The notes beneath the pieces are model-generated. The model worked only from the letters and a program-made list of their open reading frames with translations. It did not search any database and had not been told where the DNA came from. This document shows positions 8,052-18,400 of a stretch of 64,000 nucleotides of DNA, piece by piece. This DNA is from Candidatus Methanomethylophilaceae archaeon (GTDB taxonomy: Archaea; Thermoplasmatota; Thermoplasmata; Methanomassiliicoccales; Methanomethylophilaceae), in NCBI GenBank assembly GCA_017540825.1, contig JAFYAH010000036.1, positions 1 through 64,000 on the forward strand, in the 5' to 3' direction. The position numbers were made by a program, and so were the translations under genes. Every line of letters begins with the position of its first letter. Within the stretch, counting starts at the first letter, position 1.

Positions 8052-9632
8052 TCATCCCATGATGCTCTTCCTGGCGCTGCGGATCTGCTCGTCGTTGAGG
8101 AGGCCCTTGGCGGCGAGGGTGTGGCTCTTGGTGATGTCCCTGAAGGTGCATGTGCATATGATGTCCGCCTTCTCGTTCGCTTCGATGGTGACGAATACCG
8201 CCTCCCCCTCGCAGCTGTCGGACGGTATGTCGACCAGGAACGACCCGACCTCCTCGCATTCCTCCACGGCGACCTCCCTGTTGTCGTCGCTCTCCTCGAA
8301 GTCGCTCTGGAATATCTGCACGTTGAGGGCGGTCTGGTGGTCGTGGTTGACGCAGTATTCGCCCTTGTTCTTTATCGGCAGGGGGCAGTTCTTGAAGATG
8401 ATGTTGGAGATCAGGTCCTTCTTCTCGACATTGTCCCAGACCTTCACGCCCATGGTGTGGGAGAGGACCTTCTCTATCTCGATGCTCCCCATGGTGGGGG
8501 CGAACTTGGCGATCTTCCCTTCGACGGTCTTTCCGGAGACGGGGTCGACGACGTTCTCCACCTCCACGTCGCGGGTGTTCTGGTAGATGGCCGCGCCCGT
8601 GGCCACAGCCAGGTCGGGGTCGTGAACGTGTATCTTCGACTCGCAGGAGGGGTACGTGGATATCAGCCCGGCTTTGACCTGGGGCATGCGGGTGGACCCT
8701 CCTACCAGGACTATGTCGTCGATGTCGTCCATGGTGAGCTTGGCGCTCTCGAGGGCGGAGTCCACCTTCATCATGGTCGCCTGAAGCTCCCCGGCGGTCG
8801 CCATCTCGAACTCCTCGCGGCTCACGACGTACTTCACGGTGGAGGTGCCTATGCGGACAGCGCCTTTGACCTCCTTGAGCGAGCTGAGGGAGATCTTCTG
8901 CCCTTCCGCCTTCGTCCTTATATCGGTGAGCGCGTCGTCGTCCGACTCCAGCTCCTCGATGGTCAGGTTGCCGTTCTCGCAGACCTTCTGCTTTATGATC
9001 TCTATCAGGGCGGCGTCCCAGTCCTTTCCGCCCAGGTTGCAGTCCCCGTCGGTGGACAGGACCTTGAACTTGTTCTCGGCTACCCTCATGATGGTGACGT
9101 CGAACGTCCCGCCTCCCAGGTCGTACACGAGTATGTTCTTCTCGCCGGAGTTCTTGAGCCCGTAGGATATGGCCGCGGCGGTAGGCTCCTCTATTATGTT
9201 CACTTCCTCGAACCCGGCTATGATGCCGGCCTGGCGGGTGGCCTCCCTCTCCTTGGGGCCGAAGTATGCGGGGCAGGTTATGGTGGCGCTCTTCAGCTCG
9301 GCGTCGGGATATTTCTCGAGGAAGTCGTCCACGAGCTTGCGCACTATCCTCGCGGAGAGCTCTATCGGCCCGTACTCCTTGCCTCCGATGGTCATGCGCC
9401 AGGTGTCGGCCTCGCTCATGTTCCTCTTGACAGCCTCCACCGTGCATTCCGCGAACGGCGCCTGGTCCTTGGCGGTCTCTCCGACGCAGAACTCCCCGTT
9501 GTCGTACGTTATCACGGAGGGGGTGGTGTCGTGCTCCTGGTTGTTCTTCACCACGGTAGGAGAGCCGGTCGCGTTCATAATAGCGAGACAGGAGTACGTA
9601 GTCCCCAAATCTATGCCGATGTCGTATATCAT
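8052..9632 (-). CDS. Hsp70 (DnaK-family) chaperone
   Basis: 526 residues, shorter than housekeeping DnaK (~600-640), mainly through a reduced C-terminal lid. The nucleotide-binding domain is complete: G-I-D-L-G-T-T-Y-S near residue 6, E-E-P-T-A-A-A ~175, Y-D-L-G-G-G-T-F-D ~193 and V-G-G-S-T-R-M-P ~318, followed by a beta-sandwich-like substrate domain. It lies antiparallel within an otherwise + strand GTPase cluster and is divergently promoted from the second GTPase. With a second Hsp70 (fused to vWA) and a GrpE-like gene nearby, it probably serves this island and is not the cell's general DnaK. Confidence 0.9.
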   Translation of the reverse strand: MIYDIGIDLGTTYSCLAIMNATGSPTVVKNNQEHDTTPSVITYDNGEFCVGETAKDQAPFAECTVEAVKRNMSEADTWRMTIGGKEYGPIELSARIVRKLVDDFLEKYPDAELKSATITCPAYFGPKEREATRQAGIIAGFEEVNIIEEPTAAAISYGLKNSGEKNILVYDLGGGTFDVTIMRVAENKFKVLSTDGDCNLGGKDWDAALIEIIKQKVCENGNLTIEELESDDDALTDIRTKAEGQKISLSSLKEVKGAVRIGTSTVKYVVSREEFEMATAGELQATMMKVDSALESAKLTMDDIDDIVLVGGSTRMPQVKAGLISTYPSCESKIHVHDPDLAVATGAAIYQNTRDVEVENVVDPVSGKTVEGKIAKFAPTMGSIEIEKVLSHTMGVKVWDNVEKKDLISNIIFKNCPLPIKNKGEYCVNHDHQTALNVQIFQSDFEESDDNREVAVEECEEVGSFLVDIPSDSCEGEAVFVTIEANEKADIICTCTFRDITKSHTLAAKGLLNDEQIRSARKSIMG

Positions 9633-9686
9633 GTCGAATCCCCTGGTCGAATCTGACGATAGAACCTGCGCCGTGAATCATTGGTA

Positions 9687-9698
9687 TAAGATAAAGCG
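9687..9698 (-). promoter_or_regulatory. Possible TATA element in the Hsp70/GTPase divergent gap
   Basis: The 121-base gap between two divergent genes holds TATAAGATAAAG (+ strand), which on the - strand reads CTTTATCTTATA about 55 bases before the Hsp70 ATG. A 6-bp inverted repeat GGAATT...AATTCC follows at about 9719-9738, nearer the GTPase start, and may be a regulatory site. Confidence 0.35.
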
Positions 9699-9753
9699 GT
9701 TTCGGATGCATCCGTGAAGGAATTTTCTTCGCAATTCCTGCATCGAAAACAGG

Positions 9754-11013
9754 ATGTCAGCCTTCTTCGGGAAACTCATGAAATACACCTATGGCCATGA
9801 CCCCGGCATGCCCTTCATATGTCCCTATTGCTTCGAATCCATCAAGAAGATAGACGACGTGCATTACATGTGCACTGCGGTGGGGCACAGCAGCAGCTCC
9901 GTAACGGAGGAGGATCCGGAGTTCGCGAGGTACCGCGGGCTCGAGACGTACACCCGCACCACGCACGTGATCCGGACGTTCAACAAGAAAGACCCCAGAT
10001 GCGACGTGTGCGGCGCCCGCCTGACGAGGATGCTGTGCCCGGTATGCCACAACACCCTCCCGTACGGCATAGACAAGTGGGACCTGAACTTCTTCGCCGT
10101 GCTGGGGCCCCGCGCCGTGGGGAAGTCGCACTACATAGGGGTGCTGATCAAGGTGCTCGAGAAGATGAGCAGGGAGTTCGAGTGGTCCATCAGCCCCATC
10201 GACTCGAAGGTCAACGACCTCTACAACAAGAAGTACGCGAACTCGCTCTTCAGCAAGAAGAACACTATAGAGCCCACTCGCCGCGTGACGCTCGACATCT
10301 ACGAGCCTCTCGCGTACACGATCAAGACGTTCAACGGGAAGGTGGCCGGGCTGTTCTTCGTGGACACCGCCGGAGAGGACGTCTCGGCGGACGACTACGC
10401 ATACACCATACAGAAGTACATCTCGAACTCGTCCGGCATCATATACCTCGTGGACCCGCTCCAGTTCGACTACGTCAGGGACAGGATAGGCGCGAGGGAC
10501 ACCAACAAGGCGAACTACACCAACACGCTGTCGGTCATAAGCCAGGTGTACCGCTCTGGGAAGGGCGTGCCGGTGAACAAGAAGATAGACATCCCCATAG
10601 CGGTGGTGGTCACCAAGTGCGACGTCTTGCTGAAGGACCCTACAAGCGAGATGGAGGAGGAGGTCTTCCTGGGCTCGGACTCGGCCATGAACAACCCCCG
10701 CAAGTACGGCGTGTTCGACGACGAGAACAGCAGGCAGATAAGCGCGGAGATCGAAGGGTTTCTGGACCGCGTGAGCGGGGGGACGCTCCCGGTGGCAGTC
10801 AAGAACGACTACAAGGAGTACAGGTACTTCGCCGTCTCCGCCCTCGGGTCTGAGCCGGATCCGAGCGGGATGCTGGGAGGGGTGTCGCCGATAAGGGTCG
10901 AGGACCCCATGCTGTGGCTGCTGCACAAGGAGACCAACGCCATTAGGAGTGCCAGCGCCCAGGAGTCGGTCAAGAAGTCCATCGGCCTGTTCAGGAGGCG
11001 CCTCAATGTCTGA
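9754..11013 (+). CDS. Zinc-ribbon P-loop GTPase (DO-GTPase-like), soluble
   Basis: 419 residues without membrane segments. Cysteine pairs C-P-Y-C (~23), C-D-V-C (~83) and C-P-V-C (~95) form one or two zinc ribbons. GTPase motifs follow: P-loop G-P-R-A-V-G-K-S-H at ~118, D-T-A-G-E-D (G3) and T-K-C-D (G4). This is a cleaner GTPase than the gene at 6556 and probably its cytosolic partner. Its stop overlaps the next gene's start by eight bases, implying translational coupling to the GAP1-like protein. Role as signalling or effector-gating GTPase is inferred from context. Confidence 0.75.
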   Translation: MSAFFGKLMKYTYGHDPGMPFICPYCFESIKKIDDVHYMCTAVGHSSSSVTEEDPEFARYRGLETYTRTTHVIRTFNKKDPRCDVCGARLTRMLCPVCHNTLPYGIDKWDLNFFAVLGPRAVGKSHYIGVLIKVLEKMSREFEWSISPIDSKVNDLYNKKYANSLFSKKNTIEPTRRVTLDIYEPLAYTIKTFNGKVAGLFFVDTAGEDVSADDYAYTIQKYISNSSGIIYLVDPLQFDYVRDRIGARDTNKANYTNTLSVISQVYRSGKGVPVNKKIDIPIAVVVTKCDVLLKDPTSEMEEEVFLGSDSAMNNPRKYGVFDDENSRQISAEIEGFLDRVSGGTLPVAVKNDYKEYRYFAVSALGSEPDPSGMLGGVSPIRVEDPMLWLLHKETNAIRSASAQESVKKSIGLFRRRLNV

Positions 11014-13399
11014 GCAGCTGCTGTACACGCTCTGCAGGAGCGGCGTGGGCGTCGTGGCCGGGTATAACGTGTACTCCACATCGGCAGGCCTGTCCGCCTC
11101 CGACAGGACCGAGATAGAGGCCAGGTACAGCATGTACGTCGCCCCCGAGTCCATCCCCGTCTCCGGCGCAGACGACCCGAACATCGGCAGGATGCCGGAG
11201 AGCCTGGGGTTCAGCAGGCTGGGGTCGGGCTCGGAGTGCATCACCCACCAGGTATACACCGGCGCGGACTACGACAATCCCGCCAGGATGGGCAACTACA
11301 TCTCGCACTCCGTCACCGACGCCTGCTTCGGGTTCTATCCGATAGAGGCCTTGGGGTTCGGAGGGTTCTGCAGGGACATGCGCTACGGCGAGATGGACTG
11401 CAGTGTGGCTCCTCCGGTGCTGCCTCCGATAGATCTCGTCTGCCCGGACATGCTCGGGCGCGTCTCGTCGTTCGTCGCCTCGCACGACAAGAGGCTCCTG
11501 CGCGAGCTGGCGTACAGGACCTTGGACGCGATGGACGACAGGCTGAAGAAGGTCTTCGTGGCGGAGAAGTACGACAACGCCGACTGGATAGCGGCCGTCA
11601 CCATGCTCCTGCCCCGCGACCTGGCCAAGCAGATACCGTTCATAACCTACACCGGGAACCCGGACAGGTGCTTCCACAAGCTGGCCGGGATCTTCGACCG
11701 CGACGACCTCCCGCCGCCCGTGTCCATCTTCGCCGTCTCTCTGGACGGCCTCAAGGAGTCCGAGAGGGACGAGCTGTTCGACGCATACGTCGACTCCGCC
11801 TACTCCGAGGGGTCGGACAGGGAGAGGTTCTTCGCGTTCCTGTCCAGGGTCGGGTGGAAGGGCGTCGGGAAGGGGATAATCGACGCGTACCACATGTTCT
11901 CGGTCTGCGAGAAGGGCGTCGTGCCTCCGGAGGGAGCCCGCAGGAGGGCCCTGGACGCCCTGAAGGCGACGATAGGGTCCGCCACCGACGAGGACGTCAA
12001 GTCCGTCTACGCCGCGATCAAGGACGTCATGGACGACGACGCGGCCGGATTCTTCGAGAGCGTCGCGATCCCGGCCATGAAGGACCGCCAGGCCGCCGAC
12101 AGGATGCTGGCGGAGGTCTCGGCGTACCGCCTGGCCCCGTCCCGCGCAATATCCGATGGACCATCGGTCGCAGAGAGCTTCGGAAGGTACAGGGACTCCG
12201 TTCGCAGATGCCTGGGGCTCAAGGCTTTCGACCTTCTGGACTACCCTGCGGGCAGGTACTACTGCATGAGGGAGTGGGCCGAGTCGAAGGATCCCGGCGC
12301 GGCGGAGGCCCTGGCAGGATACGAGGCGTTCGACGGCCTGTTCCTGGACGCCCTCTGTTCCGACGGAAAGGCCTGCATGGCAGCCATCGGGAGCGGGAGC
12401 CCCGTCTCGGAGGCCGCCAGAGCGGGACTGAAAGAGGGCATCTCGTCCCGCGCTGGAACGCTGCCGAGGGACCTGGTCGTCCAGGCGTTCGGCCTCGGCC
12501 TGAAGGAGGACGCCGCATTCGCGGAGAGGCTCTCCGCCGGCTCCGAAGGCAGGAGCGACAGGATGCAGCTGGAGGAGTCGTTCGTGGACGCCGCCTTGGA
12601 AGCGGGGGATTCCGATCTCGCGACCTCGCTGGCGAACAGGCACGTCGACTTCCTCATGGGGGGCGAACCCGTGCAGGCGGTCCGCTTCGTCGCGAAGAGG
12701 GCATCCGGCCTGGGAGGTGGATGCGTCGCATACCTCGCAGCCAGGATATCCGGCAAGATCGACTTCTCGAGCTTCGTGCCGCTCCCCGCCGCGAAGGAGG
12801 CGCTCTCCGCCTTCCCCGACATGGAAGGGGCGGCATCCTCCGCCGACGTGGCCAGGCTGCGCCTGCTGTGCGATGCGGACTCCATATGCCGCAGCGGGAC
12901 CGCCAGAGGGCCAGTGGACGTCTCCGCTCTGGAGCCCGAAGAGGTCAAGAGGCTCGTCAGCCTCTGCCTCGGGCCTTCCCTGCCGCAGAAGCACGCCGAC
13001 AGGTGGATCTCCGACCGCATGGAGTACTTCCCCGCATGCCCGGACCTCGCGGCCGAGCGCGTCTCCGCCCTTCTGGCCAGGACCATGTCTTCGGGTCTAG
13101 ACACCGGCGCGGTCGCGGCGTTCATCGGGTCGTCCAAGTCCATAGGAGCGTCGGACGAGTCCGTCTACGGGAAGCTGAAGCTGGACTCCAAGCAGAGGGG
13201 GAAGGTCAGGAAGCTGCTGGACGAGAGCCTGCTGGAGGGCTTCGACGCGGCGTTCCCCGAAGAGGAGGAGCCCAAGAAGGGGCTATTCTCCAAAGGCAAG
13301 CAGGAAGATGCAGAGGAGCCCAAGAAGGGGCTCTTCTCCAAGGGCAAAGAGGAGGATCAGCCCAAGAAAGGACTCCTGAAGGGGCTGTTCAAGAGGTGA
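11006..13399 (+). CDS. GTPase-associated protein 1 (GAP1-like), large regulatory protein
   Basis: 797 residues from ATG 11006. The N-terminus (Q-L-L-Y-T-L-C-R-S-G-V-G, then A-G-L-S) resembles the GAP1-N domain that accompanies DO-GTPases in computationally described conflict systems; this is recalled family knowledge. The middle and C-terminal parts are helical and alanine-rich, with no catalytic motif I recognise. The last ~45 residues carry near-identical copies of K-K-G-L-F-S-K-G-K separated by acidic residues, then K-K-G-L-L-K-G-L-F-K-R, a charged repeat tail that could bind membrane or partner. It overlaps the GTPase upstream and lies five bases before the Hsp70-vWA gene. Confidence 0.6.
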   Translation: MSEQLLYTLCRSGVGVVAGYNVYSTSAGLSASDRTEIEARYSMYVAPESIPVSGADDPNIGRMPESLGFSRLGSGSECITHQVYTGADYDNPARMGNYISHSVTDACFGFYPIEALGFGGFCRDMRYGEMDCSVAPPVLPPIDLVCPDMLGRVSSFVASHDKRLLRELAYRTLDAMDDRLKKVFVAEKYDNADWIAAVTMLLPRDLAKQIPFITYTGNPDRCFHKLAGIFDRDDLPPPVSIFAVSLDGLKESERDELFDAYVDSAYSEGSDRERFFAFLSRVGWKGVGKGIIDAYHMFSVCEKGVVPPEGARRRALDALKATIGSATDEDVKSVYAAIKDVMDDDAAGFFESVAIPAMKDRQAADRMLAEVSAYRLAPSRAISDGPSVAESFGRYRDSVRRCLGLKAFDLLDYPAGRYYCMREWAESKDPGAAEALAGYEAFDGLFLDALCSDGKACMAAIGSGSPVSEAARAGLKEGISSRAGTLPRDLVVQAFGLGLKEDAAFAERLSAGSEGRSDRMQLEESFVDAALEAGDSDLATSLANRHVDFLMGGEPVQAVRFVAKRASGLGGGCVAYLAARISGKIDFSSFVPLPAAKEALSAFPDMEGAASSADVARLRLLCDADSICRSGTARGPVDVSALEPEEVKRLVSLCLGPSLPQKHADRWISDRMEYFPACPDLAAERVSALLARTMSSGLDTGAVAAFIGSSKSIGASDESVYGKLKLDSKQRGKVRKLLDESLLEGFDAAFPEEEEPKKGLFSKGKQEDAEEPKKGLFSKGKEEDQPKKGLLKGLFKR

Positions 13400-13403
13400 T
13401 CGG

Positions 13404-15434
13404 ATGAAGGTGGGGATAGACCTTGGGACAACGTACTCGGCCGTCGCCTACGTCAACAGCGCAGGCCAGCCGGAAGTGGTGAAGAACGAGTTCAACGAGG
13501 AGACCACGCCGTCGATAGTGGCTTTCAGCGACGGCGACATAATAGTGGGGCGCGAGGCAAGGGAGCTCCAGGCCGCCGGGCTCAGCACGGTGGTGTCCTC
13601 GTTCAAGAGGAACATGGGCGACCCGGACTACTCCTTCAGCTGCGAGGGGAAGAGCTACACCGCCGCCGACCTGTCCGCGATCCTCCTCAGGCACATGAAG
13701 GAGGTGACGGAGGAGCGCATGGGGTGGACCATAGACTCGGCCGTGATAACCGTGCCAGCGTACTTCAACGACCTCCAGAAGGCTGCCACTCTCGAAGCCG
13801 GGAGGGCGGCCGGACTCAACGTGGAGATGCTGGTCCACGAGCCCACAGCGGCCTCGGTCTGCTACGGGATGAAGAACTCCCGGGACTGCACCCTGATGAC
13901 CTTCGACCTCGGAGGGGGCACCTTCGACATAACCATCCTCCGCATCGTCGACGGCTCGATCGAGGTCGTGGGGACGCTGGGAGACCCCAACCTCGGGGGG
14001 AAGGACTGGGACAATGTGGTGATGGACATCCTCGCCGACCAGTTCCAGGACGAGTTCTACATAGACCTCCGCACCGAAGAGGAGTTCCTCACGAAGTTCT
14101 CGGTGGAGGCCGAGAAGGTGAAGAAGATGCTCTCGTTCAACTCGCCCATACGCGTCCCCCTGAAGTTCTGCGGGAGGAGCATGGTGGCCACCGTGGACAG
14201 GGAGGACTTCGAGTTCAGGTCGTCCGGGCTGGTGCAGTCCACCGTATCGATGTGCGAGACCCTGCTCTCGGAGCACGGGATGAGCTGGAGCGACCTGTCC
14301 GACATAATCCTCGTCGGCGGGTCCACGCGCCTTCCGGCGATAAGGGAGGCCCTCCGCGAGGCGTCCGGGGTGAACCTCATCGTCAACGAGGACACGGACA
14401 CAGCAGTCGCCAAAGGGGCGGCGCTCCTTGCCAACTCGAACGAGGGGCGCATCTCCAGGAGGACCCAGACCGGGGAGGACAGCGGGAGGATAATGAGGGT
14501 GAGCGACGCCATCGCGCACAGCCTCGGGGCCCTCGCCGAGAACGAGGACGGGACCCGCTACGTCAACGACGTGATAATACCCCGCGGCTCCAAGATACCG
14601 GTCACGGAGAAGCGCCAGTTCGAGATAAAGCAGTGGAACTTCACGAAGAAGATAGACATCTACACCATGCAGGGGGAGAGCAGGATGCCCTTGGAGTGCA
14701 CGGTGCTCAAGATGGTCACCGCCGAAGGGATAAACAACGACGGGAGCGGGGCCAAGATAGACATCGAGTACTCCTACGACCGCAGCGGCATGGTGGAGGT
14801 CCGGGCGTTCCAGGACGGAAGGGCCTTGGACATGGTGAAGGGGGAGGTCCCCGAGGACATCTCCTGGATGGGGAAGCCGATAGAGAGGAAGAAGCAGGAG
14901 CAGGTCCCGCTGTACGTGATACTGTCGGTGGACCTCTCTGGAAGCATGAGCGGCACCCCCAAGAAGAATGCGATAAAGGCGGCTCACAAGTTCGTCAGCA
15001 TGCTCCCCCAAGCGAAGTTCGCCGTGATCGCCTATGCGGACAAGACGAAGGTCCTGTGCACCGACTGCTCCTCGAGGACCGTCGGGCTCCATATAGACGC
15101 CCTCGCCGCGACGAACGTGGGCGGCAGCAACTCCGCGCATCCCTTCGACGATATCCTGCGCATCAGTCCCTCCTCCGGATGCAGGGTGTTCGAGATCACC
15201 CTCACGGACGGGATGTGGTACTGCTGCCCGGAGGCCATCCGGTCCGCCAACAAGTGCATGGAGAGGGGGATAGGATGCATCGCGGTAGGGTTCGGAAGCG
15301 CGGACTACTCCTTCCTCAAGAAGATATCCTCCATGGACGAAGGCGCGCTCATGAGCAGCGCGGAGGGGCTTGTGGAGACCTTCTCCACCATAGCGTCGAC
15401 GATAGGGTCGGGCGGATCCAGATACATCAGGTGA
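13404..15434 (+). CDS. Hsp70 fused to a von Willebrand A (vWA) domain
   Basis: 676 residues. Residues 1-~370 are an Hsp70 ATPase domain (G-I-D-L-G-T-T-Y-S, E-P-T-A-A-S, F-D-L-G-G-G-T-F-D, V-G-G-S-T-R-L-P). Residues ~370-500 form a substrate-binding-like beta domain. From ~500 a vWA domain follows with an intact MIDAS D-L-S-G-S-M-S-G (Asp at ~510), so it should bind a divalent metal and a protein ligand in place of the usual Hsp70 lid. The gene is tightly packed between the GAP1-like gene and the zinc-ribbon/fibronectin-like gene. The fusion suggests a chaperone whose ATP cycle is coupled to vWA-mediated assembly. Confidence 0.85.
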   Translation: MKVGIDLGTTYSAVAYVNSAGQPEVVKNEFNEETTPSIVAFSDGDIIVGREARELQAAGLSTVVSSFKRNMGDPDYSFSCEGKSYTAADLSAILLRHMKEVTEERMGWTIDSAVITVPAYFNDLQKAATLEAGRAAGLNVEMLVHEPTAASVCYGMKNSRDCTLMTFDLGGGTFDITILRIVDGSIEVVGTLGDPNLGGKDWDNVVMDILADQFQDEFYIDLRTEEEFLTKFSVEAEKVKKMLSFNSPIRVPLKFCGRSMVATVDREDFEFRSSGLVQSTVSMCETLLSEHGMSWSDLSDIILVGGSTRLPAIREALREASGVNLIVNEDTDTAVAKGAALLANSNEGRISRRTQTGEDSGRIMRVSDAIAHSLGALAENEDGTRYVNDVIIPRGSKIPVTEKRQFEIKQWNFTKKIDIYTMQGESRMPLECTVLKMVTAEGINNDGSGAKIDIEYSYDRSGMVEVRAFQDGRALDMVKGEVPEDISWMGKPIERKKQEQVPLYVILSVDLSGSMSGTPKKNAIKAAHKFVSMLPQAKFAVIAYADKTKVLCTDCSSRTVGLHIDALAATNVGGSNSAHPFDDILRISPSSGCRVFEITLTDGMWYCCPEAIRSANKCMERGIGCIAVGFGSADYSFLKKISSMDEGALMSSAEGLVETFSTIASTIGSGGSRYIR

Positions 15435-15438
15435 CCGC

Positions 15439-18400
15439 ATGGACACGGAATGCTTCCGGAAGCTGGGCATCGACCCTTTCAAGAGCATAACCCCTGCAGA
15501 GCTGGACAAAATCATATCCGCGAAGAGGGACGAGCTTCAGCGCATCCAAGCCAAGGCGCAAACGGTTCCGGAAAGGAACAAGGCCAAGGCGGACCTGGAC
15601 GCCCTTCCAGAGTATCGCAAGGGCATCTTGGACCCAGGCTGCAGGACCAAGGCGCAGGAGGAGGTCCTGGCGCTGGTCACCAGGGACCTGGACAGGTGCC
15701 TGTTCCATAGGCTGGACGGGTCGGCCGTATTCTTCGAGAAGGACATAGACACGATACTGGAGCCGGCCAGGAGGAAGAACTGGACGGTCGGGCCGGAAGC
15801 CGTGTCGCACATCAAGGGCGCCTCTCAGGCGGATCCCAACGATTTCAAGAACCTGGCCGCCGACAACGCGTTCAAAGTCATCTCCGCGATAGGAACGGAC
15901 GACATAGTGGCCTGGATCAACGGGGCGATCGACAGCCTGTACGTCGAGGGCAGCCCGGACAAGCCTGACAAGGTGACCGAGAGCACGTCTTATCCTACGT
16001 TCAAGTCCACCGTATCGAAGCTGGTCGTCAGGGCGCGCACGCGTCAGAAGAACGCGCATTTCAAGGAAGCGGAGAAGTACTCGTCCCTGGTCACCAAGCT
16101 GACGCCGATGTTCGCCAACGAAGGCGTCTACAAGGAGTTCAAGACAGCGCTGCTGATGCATTCCGTGGAGGACCAGCTCCAGTCCAGCACCACGTACCTT
16201 GACTACAAGTCCATTGCGGCGCTGGTCAACAGCAGCATGGCCGGAAAGGGCGTGGACATGGACGCGGCGATGAAGGAGCTCGAGAGGTTCTGCCTCTCCA
16301 GGGGCAAGCTGGCCGACTTCTCCAAGGTGGCGAGGGAGCAGTTCTCCTGCGGCTTCTGCGGATGCATGTTCGTCGTGGACGCGGAGACCAACTTCTGCCC
16401 CTACTGCAACAAGCCCATAGTCGTCAGCTGTCCCAAGTGCGGGACCCGCAACTCCTCGTCCAACCTGCACTGCAAGAAATGCGGGGCCGACTTCTCGTTC
16501 CTGTCCAACCTGTCCTCAGTGGAGGACGGGCTGAGGGAGGACCTCAGCAGAGGCAACCTCGAGTCGATAAAGGCCGTCCTTCCCAAGTTCGAGGGGTACG
16601 AGGCATTCGCCGACAAGGCTCTGCTGAAAGAGGCGGCCGGGTTCGTGGAGGAGACCGAGGTCCTTATGAAGCGCCTGTCCGCGCTGGAGTCGTCCAAGAA
16701 GTACTTCTCCGCGCTGAACCTGTGCGAGAGCCATCTGCGCAGGCGCCGCGGGCCGGAGGAGGTGCGCATCAGGCGGGACAGGTACTCCGACATAGTCAAG
16801 GACATAGACCGGCGTTTCGCGGCGGTGCCGAAGGGGTCGGAGCGCATGTACATAGACCTCGTGGAGGAGTGCTCGGACCATCCCGGCCTGCTGAGGTACT
16901 TCCAGAGCAACCGCCCGTCGCCGCCTCCCAAGGCCGAGGCGTCGCAGAGCAGGGACGGCAACGTCCTGCTGTCCATGGGGTCTCCGCCTCCCAAGGATGC
17001 CACCTATCTGATCGTGCGCAAGGAGGGCTCGTCTCCTCTCAGCGAGACGGACGGGGACCTGGTGGCCGAGACCAAGGATTCGGAGCTCGTCGACCGCGGG
17101 ATAACCTTCGGGGTGGAGTACCGCTATGCGGTATACACCAAGCGCTGGGGCGTGGTCTCGGACTCGGCCGCGCTTTCGAAGTCGATAGTCGTGTTCGCAG
17201 ACGTCGTGGACGCTTCAGCTTCGCCGTCGGATGAGGGCATACGCCTCGACTACAGGGTCCCCAGAGGATGCACCAGGGTGCTGGTGTTCAGGGGCGAAGG
17301 CTCCGACCCCTCGGCATCGGGGCAGTTCTACGCCGACGTGGGGACCAGGGCGTTCTTCGTCGACAAGGAGGCCACCGACGGCAGCGTCAGCTACCATTAC
17401 AGGCTCGTCGCCGAGTATTCCAAGGGGAGGGCCATACCTCACAGGACCGCAGGGGCGGTCGTATCCTGCACGCCGAGGCCGCCGCCGGAGCCCGTGTCGG
17501 ACCTGTCTGTTTCGTCGTCGGGAGGGTTGTTCACCGCCTCGTTCACCTCGAATGACGAGCCGGAGCTGTTCATTTCCAGCCCGGAAGTCGATCTGGGGAT
17601 GTCCACCTGCGCCGCGACCGCCCTGGACCGGAGCGCCAAGCGGGTGCAGGGAGTGATCAAGGGCCACGACGGCTCGATGAGCTTCCGCCTTCCCGAGGGC
17701 ACCGTGGGCAGGGTGTACGCCGTCCACACCATCGGCGGCACGGCGGTCATCGGGAACGGGGTCAAGGTCTCCACCCTCCCGGACGTCTCGGACGCGAGGC
17801 ACGTCATGGACGGGGACGTATGCAGCCTGACGTTCAGATGGCCGGAAGGATGTCAGTCCGTCAAGCTCGCGCTCAGGTCGGACAGGTACCCGGAAGGGGA
17901 TGCCGACGGGGAGTCCGAGGCGTCCCTGCCGAAGGACAAGTACGTCCGCGAAGGGAGCTTCAGGTTCAAGGTGCCCTACCAGAGGACCTACGCGTGCGTA
18001 TACTGCCTGTACGGGTCCAAGGGGGCGTCCCAGGGGGTGCGCATGACGCTCTCCTCGAGGAAGGACCTTCCCGTGATAAGGTACTCTTTCAGCTATTCCG
18101 GATTCTTCTCGCGCTCCTGTCTTTGCAGGATCACCGTGTCGGGGGACGTAAAGGAGCTGCCGGCGATGGTCCTGAGAGGATCCGACAGGACGATGCCCAC
18201 CAGGACCGCGGAGGGCCAGACCTTGGAAGAGATAAAAAGGCAGGAGGTCCACGGCATGGTGACCATCGCCGTGAGGTCTCCTATGAAGAAGATGAAGCTG
18301 TTCTTCGCCGACAGGGAGGACGACTCAAGATACAAGCTCCTGCATCCGGTGCGATCGCTCCGCGGGCTTCACGTAGCGATACACGAGGACCTTCTCCGGC

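Noticed and set aside
7110-9656. 848-codon + strand frame across the GTPase and Hsp70 genes
   Set aside because: A shadow frame: it overlaps two well-supported genes and its translation is repetitive and unlike any protein.
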